A DNA stretch of 64,000 bases from assembly GCF_016918855.1 (NCBI RefSeq), contig NZ_JADKYB010000034.1, positions 1-64,000 on the forward strand. The letters run 5' to 3'. Positions 18,650-25,970 of the stretch are shown here, one piece after another. The notes beneath the pieces were generated by a model. It was not told the origin of the DNA, did no database searches, and worked only from the letters and a program-made list of their open reading frames with translations. Position 1 is the stretch's first letter. Every line of letters starts with the position of its first letter. Origin of the DNA: Actinacidiphila acididurans (GTDB lineage: Bacteria > Actinomycetota > Actinomycetes > Streptomycetales > Streptomycetaceae). The translations under genes were made by a program, and so were the position numbers.

Positions 18650-18795
18650 TGGCGACATCTTAATCCGAACGGCGATCCTGTCCAGAGGTGGAGCACAAGC
18701 TAATACGGCGGAAACATGGCCTACGATTGGCGGAGTTAACCGTCAATTGGGGCAGAACGGACGGAAGGATTCAGCCAGAAAGTACTGACCAAGGG

Positions 18796-18814
18796 GCTTA
18801 CCACTTAGAACCAG
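18796..18814. promoter_or_regulatory. Putative GntR operator upstream of the zinc dehydrogenase
   Basis: GCTTACCACT (18796-18805, one change from the other two sites) is followed by TAGAACCAG, giving an imperfect ACCACT...AACCA element about 50 bp before the ATG at 18855. It shares the divergent gap with site 18640, so one regulator could control both directions. Confidence 0.5.
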
Positions 18815-18854
18815 ATGGCTACACTGACCCACACCATGCAGACAGGAGGCAGCC

Positions 18855-19799
18855 ATGAGGTTCAGCCGCGTCGTCGGCCCGCGCCGGTCCGAGGTCGTCA
18901 CCGCGCAGGACCCGGTTCCGGCCGATCACCAGGTGCTGGTGGAGGTGCTCGCCTGCGGGGTGTGCACCTCCGACATCGGCCCGTGGCGCACGCACGACCC
19001 GGCCGCGGAACCGGTCCGGCTCGGGCACGAGATGGTCGGACGGGTGGCCGCGACCGGACGTCACGCCGGGCAGTGGCGGCCCGGTGACCTGGTGACCGGG
19101 CTCGGCGGCGACGGCTTCGCGACAATGGCGTTGATGGACGCCAACGCGGTGCTGCCGGTGCCGCCCGGCGTCGAGCCGGCCCTCGCCATCGGCGAGCCGG
19201 TCGCCGACCTGGAGGAGGCGCTGTCGCGCACCGGCATCCGCCCCGGCGACAAGGTGGCCGTGGTCGGCCTGGGCTTCATGGGGCTCGGCCTGGTCCAACT
19301 GGCCCGGCGGCACGCGCCGGGCCTGCTCATCGGTGTCGACCCCGACCCGGCACGGCGCGAGCGGGCCCTCGCACTGGGGTGCGACCTGGCTTTCGCCCCC
19401 GACGACGTCCCGGTGGAGTTCCGCTCCGACAGCGGCCGCGCCACCGAGGCCCGGCCCTCGATCGTGCTGGAGGCGACCGGGGTGACCCCCGGGCTGAGGA
19501 CGGCCGGTTCCATGGTCCGCCCCTTCGGCACCCTCTGTGTGGTCGGCTACCACCACACCGGCGACGCGATGATGGACATGGACCTGTGGTACAAGGCCGT
19601 CACCGTCGTCAACGGCTTCTGCCCGGACCGCACCCGCCTGGTCGCCGCCATGCGCGACGCCCTCGGGCTGATCGCCGAACGCCGCTTCAGCTACGCGCCG
19701 CTGATCACCCACCGCTTCGGACTCGACCAGGTCGACGAGGCGTTCGGCGCGATGGAGGAGGCGGGACCCGGCTTCGTGAAAGGGGTCGTACTCCTCTGA
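18855..19799 (+). CDS. Zinc-type alcohol/polyol dehydrogenase (MDR family)
   Basis: The 314-residue medium-chain dehydrogenase has Zn-site residues Cys37 (GVCTSD) and His58-Glu59 (LGHEM), and the NAD-binding turn VVGLGFMGLGL. No four-Cys structural zinc lobe is present: the usual segment is shortened to GGDGFATMALM, making the protein shorter than the usual 340-350. AGGAGG is 6 nt before ATG 18855. It is divergent from unit A and shares its operator-like motif, so it probably oxidises a polyol or hydroxysugar in the same pathway. Confidence 0.87.
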   Translation: MRFSRVVGPRRSEVVTAQDPVPADHQVLVEVLACGVCTSDIGPWRTHDPAAEPVRLGHEMVGRVAATGRHAGQWRPGDLVTGLGGDGFATMALMDANAVLPVPPGVEPALAIGEPVADLEEALSRTGIRPGDKVAVVGLGFMGLGLVQLARRHAPGLLIGVDPDPARRERALALGCDLAFAPDDVPVEFRSDSGRATEARPSIVLEATGVTPGLRTAGSMVRPFGTLCVVGYHHTGDAMMDMDLWYKAVTVVNGFCPDRTRLVAAMRDALGLIAERRFSYAPLITHRFGLDQVDEAFGAMEEAGPGFVKGVVLL

Positions 19800-19800
19800 A

Positions 19801-19845
19801 CGGCGCTCCCGGCGCTCCCGGCGGTCACGGCGGTTACGGCGCTCA
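19801..19845. repeat. Imperfect 9-bp tandem repeat, five copies
   Basis: Units are CGGCGCTCC, CGGCGCTCC, CGGCGGTCA, CGGCGGTTA and CGGCGCTCA. They fill the gap between the convergent dehydrogenase and GntR genes and reach the GntR stop. It could act as a spacer; no clear hairpin terminator was seen. Confidence 0.55.
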
Positions 19846-20598
19846 CGGCCGGACGAACGACGTACGCAGCCGGTACCGGTCGCCGGCGTACTGGATCGTG
19901 GAGATGAACAAGGGCTCCTGCTGTGCGTTCAGGGCGACTTGGCGCATGACGAGGACAGGGTCGCCGGGCGCCAGGTCCAGGTGCTCCGCGGCCCGCTCGT
20001 CCGCCTTGGTCGCCTCGATCGTGCTGTCGGCGCGCACCGGTTCCACGCCGGCGGCCGACAGGGTGGCGTACAGCGACCGTTCGCGGAAGTCCATCGTCTC
20101 GATCCCGGGGACGAGCGCCTGGCGGAGCAGGGTCAGGTCCAGCCCTATGGGTACGCGGTCCAGCAGCCGTACCCGCTCCAGGCGGAACAGCGGGGTGCCC
20201 GGGGCGATGGCCAGTTGTTCCGCCTCGTCGATGGTGGCCGGACTGGTGTCGGCCCGCAGTACCAGCGAGTGCGGGGTCAGGCCCATGCGGCTCGCCGTCT
20301 CGCTGAAGGACTCCAGGGTGCTGGGCCACTCCTTCTTGCGCGCGGTTCGGGTGACGTACCATCCGCGCCCGTGCGACGGGCTGAGCACGCCGGCCTCGAC
20401 CAGACTGCCCAGGGCCTTGCGCAGGGTCACCCGGCTGATCCCGAGCCGCTGGCACAGTTCGCGCTCGGGCGGCAGCCGGCTGCCGGGCGCGAGCACCCCG
20501 CTGTCGATCTCGCCCCGGATCACCTGAACCGCCTGGACCCACAAGGGCTCGGGATATCCGGGCAGTACGGCTCCGGAGACCTCGCGTGAGTCGTTCAT
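19843..20598 (-). CDS. GntR/HutC-family regulator with UTRA domain (2)
   Basis: The 251-residue protein has a winged HTH at about residues 15-85 (GYPEPLWVQ, RLPPERELCQRLGISRVTLR) followed by a UTRA domain (PGTPLFRLERVRLL to YAGDRYRLRTSFVRP). It is a close paralogue of the regulator at 6231 but lacks its 35-residue N-terminal extension. It is transcribed toward the dehydrogenase and has no copy of the ACCACT motif in its own upstream gap. Either regulator, or both in competition, may act at the shared operators. Confidence 0.9.
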   Translation of the reverse strand: MNDSREVSGAVLPGYPEPLWVQAVQVIRGEIDSGVLAPGSRLPPERELCQRLGISRVTLRKALGSLVEAGVLSPSHGRGWYVTRTARKKEWPSTLESFSETASRMGLTPHSLVLRADTSPATIDEAEQLAIAPGTPLFRLERVRLLDRVPIGLDLTLLRQALVPGIETMDFRERSLYATLSAAGVEPVRADSTIEATKADERAAEHLDLAPGDPVLVMRQVALNAQQEPLFISTIQYAGDRYRLRTSFVRP

Positions 20599-20714
20599 GC
20601 GGTCAAGCCCCTACGGTGATGTGGGCCCGGTGCGCCCGTGGACACGCGCGGCTCACCTTAGCTTCACCGGAGATCCGCCGCCACCGGCCGCACCGCGCGG
20701 GCGCCGACGGATCG

Positions 20715-21188
20715 TCAGGTCGCACTGCCGCCTTGTTCTTCGGACGGGGGCTGCTGGGCGCCGGCGTCCAGGACATCCATGATCGAAAGCAGTTGCTCGC
20801 GCAACTCGGGGGTGAGCCGGCCCGCCCGCATCGAGATGGAGCGCACCTGGCGATCCGCGAGCGCCGAAGTCCAGGCCGCGGTGTCGTCCGCCGGCTCCGG
20901 CGGTTCCGGGGGAGCCTCGTTGATCAGTGCGGCGACCGAGATCGGCAGTGTCATCGGCCTGGACCGGAAGTAGCCGACGATCGCCGCCAGCACGTTCAGT
21001 GTCGGGTTGGTCTGTGAGCCGTTGCGCAGAGCCGCCAGGTAGCTCCGGGAGATCGTCACATCGTGGCTGGGATCCGCCGAGATCGCCTGGGCGACCTCGA
21101 CCGTCGAGGGCTCCCGAAGGCGCCCGACGGCGTCGGCGGTCGCCGCGTCGGCGAACCAGGCGTTGAGGCGTTCCGCCAGGCTGGCCAT
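20715..21188 (-). CDS. XRE-family HTH regulator
   Basis: The 157-residue protein starts at ATG 21188 behind GGGGAGGGG. SLAERLNAWF is followed by an HTH region (EVAQAISAD, ISRSYLAALRNGSQTNP), the pattern of actinobacterial XRE regulators usually found with ImmA/IrrE proteins. The C-terminal 60 residues are acidic/Pro-rich then helical. It is divergent from the cyclase gene at 21409 and is a good candidate for controlling that cluster and/or the ImmA gene at 29014. Confidence 0.85.
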   Translation of the reverse strand: MASLAERLNAWFADAATADAVGRLREPSTVEVAQAISADPSHDVTISRSYLAALRNGSQTNPTLNVLAAIVGYFRSRPMTLPISVAALINEAPPEPPEPADDTAAWTSALADRQVRSISMRAGRLTPELREQLLSIMDVLDAGAQQPPSEEQGGSAT

Positions 21189-21214
21189 GTCACCCCTCCC
21201 CAGCACTTCACTGA

Positions 21215-21226
21215 CGACTCGAGTCG
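21215..21226. promoter_or_regulatory. Perfect 12-bp palindrome upstream of the XRE gene
   Basis: CGACTCGAGTCG lies 27 bp upstream of the XRE start codon in the divergent gap, a typical place for an autoregulatory operator. No second copy was noticed in the window. Confidence 0.4.
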
Positions 21227-21317
21227 GCGTTCCTCGGCGTTCCCCCGGTTCCGGCGGGCCGTTCCCGCGAGCACGCTCGCACCGGTGGTGTCCGATTTCA
21301 TATTAACACGGCTGCAA

Positions 21318-21345
21318 TCAACACGGGCATGCGTGCCTGTATATT
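21318..21345 (+). promoter_or_regulatory. Candidate promoter for the cyclitol cluster
   Basis: TCAACA (21318-21323) and TATATT (21340-21345) are spaced by 16 bp, an unusually A/T-rich patch here. AACACGG is directly repeated at 21305 and 21320, and GTAGA-GGT-TCTAC (21367-21379) is a small inverted repeat before the start codon. The assignment is by eye only. Confidence 0.35.
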
Positions 21346-21408
21346 GGCACTCACGCCACTCAGGCGGTAGAGGTTCTACTGAGCACGCCTTTGAGCATGG
21401 AGGGGATC

Positions 21409-22653
21409 ATGCGCAGCGGGGTCGGTTTCTCACAGGGCCTGCGCCGGAAGCTCGGCGACGGACCCGCGTGGACTGTTGAGGCTCTTCGTCAGGTGCGTTA
21501 TCAAGTCATCCAGTCCGACAACCTCTTCTCGCCGGACAACCGGCACTTGCTGGACTCGTCCGAGGACACCCCTCTGCGGTCCGGCGACCGGCGGCTGATC
21601 ATCATTGACAGCAACGTCGACAGCCACCACGGCGACCGGATACGCCACTACTTCGACCACCACGGCGTGGCTGTCACGATCGTTCCGTTGCGGGCCGACG
21701 AGCTGGTCAAGGAGTGGGACTCGGTCTCGCGCGTCGTCGACGCGATGAACGAGTTCACGCTCGACCGGCGCCGCGAGCCGGTGCTGGCCATCGGCGGCGG
21801 GGTGCTGACCGACATCGTCGGCTTCGCCGCCAGCCTCTACCGGCGCGGAACCCCGTACGTCCGCATCCCGACCACACTGGTCGGACTGGTCGACGCCGGG
21901 GTCGGCATCAAGACGGGGGTCAACTACGGCGCCGGCAAGAACCGCCTGGGCACGTACGCCCCGGCGACCGTGACGTTCCTGGACCGCTCGTTCCTGCGCA
22001 CACTGGATCTGCGCCACATCAGCAACGGCCTGGCCGAAATCCTCAAGATGGCCCTGATCCGTTCCGAGGACCTGTTCGCCCTGCTGGAGAGCCACGGCAC
22101 CGCCGTCCGCGCCGACCGGTTCCAGGGGAGCACCGGCGAACTGGCCGGCGCGGGGGACGCGATCATCAGCGAGGCCATCCACCTCATGCTGGAGGAACTG
22201 CACCCCAACCTGTGGGAGTCGGTGCTGGAGCGCTCCGTGGACTACGGCCACACGTTCAGCCCGACCATCGAGATGCACACACTGCCCGAGCTGCTGCACG
22301 GCGAGGCCGTGATGATCGACATGGCCGTGACCACGGCGCTGGCGACCCTGCGCGGCGACATGAGCGAGAAGCAGGCCGAGCGGGTCTACACCGTCGCGTC
22401 CACACTCGGTCTTCCGCTCTGGAACGACGCGCTGGCGGTCCCGTCACTGCTGAAGGACGCCCTCCAGGACACGGTGCGCCACCGCGACGGCCAGCAGCGG
22501 CTGCCGCTGCCGCTCGGTATCGGGCGGCACCACTTCGTCAACGACGTCACGGAAACCGAGTTGCGGGAGGCCGTCCGCCTGCTGCGCCGGCAGGTCCAGG
22601 ACCTGTTCCCGGCACACGCCGACCGGTTCGGGCCCCTGCAGGTGGACGCGTGA
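21409..22653 (+). CDS. 2-epi-5-epi-valiolone synthase-like sedoheptulose-7-phosphate cyclase
   Basis: The 414-residue member of the sugar phosphate cyclase superfamily has the NAD-binding GGGVLTDIVG at residues 129-138, RIPTTLVGLVDAG, KTGVNYGAGKNRLGTY, and zinc ligands Glu210 (GLAEILK), His281 and His297 (LLHGEAV). The segment GHTFSP at 280-285 is typical of the C7-cyclitol cyclases and replaces the GHTFGH of dehydroquinate synthases. It should turn sedoheptulose 7-phosphate into a C7 cyclitol, most likely 2-epi-5-epi-valiolone. ATG 21409 has GGAGGGG 3 nt upstream; TTG 21391 is a weaker alternative. Valiolone versus desmethyl-4-deoxygadusol synthase cannot be settled by eye, but the neighbours fit the former. 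Confidence 0.9.
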   Translation: MRSGVGFSQGLRRKLGDGPAWTVEALRQVRYQVIQSDNLFSPDNRHLLDSSEDTPLRSGDRRLIIIDSNVDSHHGDRIRHYFDHHGVAVTIVPLRADELVKEWDSVSRVVDAMNEFTLDRRREPVLAIGGGVLTDIVGFAASLYRRGTPYVRIPTTLVGLVDAGVGIKTGVNYGAGKNRLGTYAPATVTFLDRSFLRTLDLRHISNGLAEILKMALIRSEDLFALLESHGTAVRADRFQGSTGELAGAGDAIISEAIHLMLEELHPNLWESVLERSVDYGHTFSPTIEMHTLPELLHGEAVMIDMAVTTALATLRGDMSEKQAERVYTVASTLGLPLWNDALAVPSLLKDALQDTVRHRDGQQRLPLPLGIGRHHFVNDVTETELREAVRLLRRQVQDLFPAHADRFGPLQVDA

Positions 22654-23462
22654 GTGACGACAACCGCGGAGCCGTCGCCGTCGTCGTCGGCGGGTCGACC
22701 GGCATCGGGCGGGGAATCGCCGACGCCTGGGCGTCGCACGGCATCCGGACGCACGTCTTCAGCCGCAGCCGCCCCACCGGACCGGGCAGTGACCTGCTGA
22801 CCTGGCACGGGCTCGACTTCCGCGACCCGCAGCAGGCCAGGTCCGCCCTGACCGACCGTGTTCCGCAGCGCGTCGACCTGGTGTGCTTCTCCGCCGTCTA
22901 CTACACGTCCAGGCGCGAACCGTTCGTCGAGGTGAGCGAGACCGACTGGCAGGACCAGTTCACGATCAACGTGCATGCGCTGGCCTGGACGCTGAAGGCG
23001 ACCCTGCCCGCCCTGCGCGCGGCCGCGCCCGGCATGTTCCTGAACATCTCCTCGGAGGTCGTCTACAACGCCGGACCGCACCGGGCGGGCTACGCGGCCA
23101 CCAAGGCGGCGGCCGACTCGCTGATCCGGTCGGTCGCGCAGGAGACCGACCCCGCCGAGGTCTCCTTCGTCCAGGCGCTCCCGGCCGGGATGGTCGACAC
23201 CCCCGGGATACGGGCCCGGCGCCGCTCCGGCTTCGACTACGCCGGCTACATGGCCCCGTCGGACTTCGGGCCGCTGGCGCTCGAACTCGCCACGACCCGA
23301 GGCGGGCCCTATGCCGGGCAGGCGCTCGTCGTGCACGAGGACGCGACCTGGTCGTCCGTGGGCGACTCCGTTCCGATATCCCAATCGCGTGCGGCCCAAT
23401 CGCATGCAGCCCAATCGCGTGCGGCCGAAGGCTCCGCAGGAGGCGCCGTGGCCGTGCGCTGA
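22650..23462 (+). CDS. Short-chain dehydrogenase/reductase of the cyclitol cluster
   Basis: The 270-residue SDR starts at GTG 22650, overlapping the cyclase stop by 4 bp. The cofactor motif is GGSTGIG at residues 14-20 and the catalytic set is Ser134/135, Tyr148 and Lys152 (YAATK). A cyclitol oxidoreductase role comparable to AcbN of acarbose biosynthesis is inferred from context. The last 35 residues are a non-conserved extension containing three copies of a QSRAA-like pentapeptide, encoded by a 15-bp tandem repeat. Confidence 0.88.
   Translation: MSDDNRGAVAVVVGGSTGIGRGIADAWASHGIRTHVFSRSRPTGPGSDLLTWHGLDFRDPQQARSALTDRVPQRVDLVCFSAVYYTSRREPFVEVSETDWQDQFTINVHALAWTLKATLPALRAAAPGMFLNISSEVVYNAGPHRAGYAATKAAADSLIRSVAQETDPAEVSFVQALPAGMVDTPGIRARRRSGFDYAGYMAPSDFGPLALELATTRGGPYAGQALVVHEDATWSSVGDSVPISQSRAAQSHAAQSRAAEGSAGGAVAVR
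23381..23425 (+). repeat. 15-bp tandem repeat, three copies, inside SDR coding end
   Basis: CCAATCGCGTGCGGC occurs at 23381 and 23411 identically and at 23396 with two changes. The unit length keeps frame, adding five residues per copy to the SDR C-terminus, so the array could vary between strains without breaking the gene. Confidence 0.75.
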
Positions 23463-23474
23463 GACGCAACAGCG

Positions 23475-23509
23475 GGTGGGACGGCGCCGATGCCACGCGC
23501 CGTCCCACC
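23475..23509 (+). terminator. Strong hairpin between SDR and MFS genes
   Basis: A perfect 13-bp stem (arm GGTGGGACGGCGC, 23475-23487 with 23497-23509) and 9-nt loop sit 12 bp after the SDR stop and 38 bp before the exporter start. No T-run follows, which is usual for actinomycetes. It could terminate or attenuate transcription, setting cyclase/SDR expression above the rest of the cluster. Confidence 0.6.
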
Positions 23510-23547
23510 GACCGACATCACCGAGTTCAAGTCCAAGGAAAATTCCC

Positions 23548-24777
23548 ATGCCGCTAGTCCTGTTCGCACTCATGCTCGGCGTGTTCTGCGTGGGCACCGC
23601 AGAGATCGTGATCTCCGGGTTGCTGCCGCAAGTGGCCGGCGATCTGGCCGTGTCGGTCCCCACGGCGGGTCTGCTGGTGACCGGGTACGCCCTCGGGGTC
23701 ACCGTCGTCGGCCCGTTCGTCACGCTGCTCACCGGGCGCTGGCCGCGCAAGCGGCTGGTGCTGGTGCTGATGGGTGTGTTCGTGCTCGGCAACCTCGCGG
23801 CGGTGTTCGCCCCGGACTACGGCACCTTGATGGCCGCACGGGTGTTCACCTCGCTGAGCCACGGCACGTTCGTCGCGGTCGCCTTCAGCCTGGCCGCACA
23901 ACTGTCGGCCGCCGATCGGCAGGGCTCCGCGATGGCGAAGATCTCCTTGGGCTTCAACCTGGCCAACGCGCTGGGCGGTCCGCTGGGCACCCTCCTCGGC
24001 CAGCACCTGGGGTGGCGTTCGACCTTCGGGGCCATCGTCGCGATCGGGGTGGTCACCATCGGCTTGATCGCGGTGTTCGTGCCCTCGGCGCTGCCGCGCC
24101 CCGAGGGAGCGGCCGCCGGTGCGGTCCGCGGTGAGCTCGGAGTGCTGTCTCAGCGAAACCTGCAGCTCACGGTCGTGGCCACGGTGCTGGCGCAAGGTGC
24201 GGTCTTCACCGCGTCCACCTATGTCGTGCCGCTGCTGACGGACGTGAGCCGGTTCAGCACGGGTGCGGTCTCCGTGCTTCTCGTGGTCTACGGCGTCGGC
24301 GCGGTCATCGGCAACTTCGTCGGCGGCCGGCTCGCCGACGGGCACGTCGTGCGCGGCATCACCATCGTGCTGTCGGCCCTGGTCGTGGTGCTCGCCGTGT
24401 TCTGGGTGACCAGCACCGTGCCCGCGCTGTCCGTCATCACGCTCTTCGCCTTCGGAGCCGTCGGGTTCTCCATCATCCCCTCGCTGCAGGCCCGCATCCA
24501 GGCGGTGGCGCTGGCCGCACCGACCCTGGCGCTGTCGGTCAATGTGTCCGCTTTCAACCTGGGCAACGGTCTGGGCGCCTGGCTGGGCGGTGCGGTGATG
24601 GACCGCGGGTTCGGCGTGCGCGCGGTGACCCTGACGGGTTCCGCGGCGGCCGCGCTGAGCCTCGCCTTCATCGCTCTGTCTTCGCGCATGGACCGTCGCA
24701 GCACCGCCCCCGGCATCGCCGGCGACGAGACCGCGGCCCCCGCCGTGGGCAGTGAAGTGCCCTCCATGGAGCGGTAG
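23548..24777 (+). CDS. MFS exporter (DHA-type) of the cyclitol cluster
   Basis: The 409-residue integral membrane protein has about 12 hydrophobic segments. The first helix is LFALMLGVFCVGTAEIV, the loop after the second is TGRWPRKRLVL, a motif-A-like region of the drug:H+ antiporter class, and GGPLGTLLGQHLGWRSTF resembles AraJ/sugar-efflux members. AAGGAA precedes ATG 23548. It probably exports the pathway product or provides self-resistance. It is the first gene after the internal hairpin and 66 bp before the next dehydrogenase. Confidence 0.88.
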   Translation: MPLVLFALMLGVFCVGTAEIVISGLLPQVAGDLAVSVPTAGLLVTGYALGVTVVGPFVTLLTGRWPRKRLVLVLMGVFVLGNLAAVFAPDYGTLMAARVFTSLSHGTFVAVAFSLAAQLSAADRQGSAMAKISLGFNLANALGGPLGTLLGQHLGWRSTFGAIVAIGVVTIGLIAVFVPSALPRPEGAAAGAVRGELGVLSQRNLQLTVVATVLAQGAVFTASTYVVPLLTDVSRFSTGAVSVLLVVYGVGAVIGNFVGGRLADGHVVRGITIVLSALVVVLAVFWVTSTVPALSVITLFAFGAVGFSIIPSLQARIQAVALAAPTLALSVNVSAFNLGNGLGAWLGGAVMDRGFGVRAVTLTGSAAAALSLAFIALSSRMDRRSTAPGIAGDETAAPAVGSEVPSMER

Positions 24778-24843
24778 CCGAGGCGGCGGCACCGGTACGT
24801 GAACCCTGCACCACTTCGCCCGTGGCCCTGATCAGGAGTTGAC

Positions 24844-25932
24844 ATGCCAGAGTTCCCGTCCACGTACGAAGCGACCACCTTGGTCGGCGGCACCGTACGT
24901 CTTGGCGCGCACCCCTTCCCCGGGGACGCGCTCGGCGAGGACACCGTCGTCATCGAACCGGACTACATGGGGATCTGCCGGGCCGACATCAAGGAGATCG
25001 CCGGCTCCCGCGACATCATGGAGGACCGCGGACCGCTGTTCGGCCACGAGTTCATCGGTTCCGTCGTGTTCTCCGGAGCCCGGACGGGATTCCGGACGGG
25101 TGAGACGGTCACCCTCAATCCGAACATCACGCCGACGCGCACCACCGGTTTTGCCGACTACGTCTTCGTTCACGGAGCAAGGGAGCAACTGGACCAGGCG
25201 GTCGTCCGGGTGCCGGAGCCGGAGATCACGAAGAACGTCTGGATGCCCGAGCCGTTCGCATGCATAGTACATGCAGTCCGGAAGCTGGTCGGGCTCGCGA
25301 ATCTCCCCTCCCTTCAGGGGAAGAGGGTGGGAATCATCGGCGCCGGCTGCTCGGGCCTCCTGTTCGCCATGTACGCCCGGCACCTGGAGGCGTCGGTGTC
25401 GGTGTTCAACCGCGGCGCGATGCGGCGTGACTTCGCGCGGGAACGGCGGATCCTGGCGGAGGAGGAGATATTCCCGCTCGCCGAGGCGGAGTCCCACCGC
25501 AACGGCTTCGACATCGTCATCGTCGCGTCGACCATCGTCACGCCGGACCTCCTGCGAACCGCTGCCGCCATGGCTGCCGACGGAGCCGTGCTCTTCGTCT
25601 ACGGCGGCACACGCAAGGGCGATCGGTTCCCCGGCGGTGACGTCGACGTCGACACCCTGCGCAGGCGCGAGCGGATCGCACCCGCGGAGTACCTGGGGAA
25701 GCGCCTGGCAGTGTCAGGAGCCTACGGATGCCTCAAGGAGGACTACGAGGAAGCCTTCAGGCTGCACGCGGAGCATCCGCATGATTTCCCCCTCGAAAAG
25801 CTGACGTCGACGCAGATCGGCCTCGGCGAATTCCCGGAACTCGCCATGAGCATCGCCGCGGGAACGGCGGACTTTCCCGGAAAGGTCCTGATAAGGACCA
25901 CCGCCGCCGACCCGGATCGGGCACGAAAGTGA
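24844..25932 (+). CDS. MDR-family dehydrogenase lacking the structural-zinc lobe
   Basis: The 362-residue medium-chain dehydrogenase has catalytic-site residues Cys45 (GICRAD) and His68-Glu69 (FGHEF), Glu in MPEPFACIVHA, and a cofactor turn VGIIGAGCSGLL. The four-cysteine lobe of yeast-ADH-like enzymes is absent (NPNITPTRTTGF in its place), as in glucose-dehydrogenase-like relatives. AGGAG lies 5 nt before ATG 24844. It probably oxidises or reduces a cyclitol hydroxyl or ketone. I know of no exact counterpart in the acarbose set, so it may define the product. Confidence 0.83.
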   Translation: MPEFPSTYEATTLVGGTVRLGAHPFPGDALGEDTVVIEPDYMGICRADIKEIAGSRDIMEDRGPLFGHEFIGSVVFSGARTGFRTGETVTLNPNITPTRTTGFADYVFVHGAREQLDQAVVRVPEPEITKNVWMPEPFACIVHAVRKLVGLANLPSLQGKRVGIIGAGCSGLLFAMYARHLEASVSVFNRGAMRRDFARERRILAEEEIFPLAEAESHRNGFDIVIVASTIVTPDLLRTAAAMAADGAVLFVYGGTRKGDRFPGGDVDVDTLRRRERIAPAEYLGKRLAVSGAYGCLKEDYEEAFRLHAEHPHDFPLEKLTSTQIGLGEFPELAMSIAAGTADFPGKVLIRTTAADPDRARK

Positions 25933-25970
25933 TGAACACAAGCCGTGTCGACGCCGCAAGGAGGCGCACT

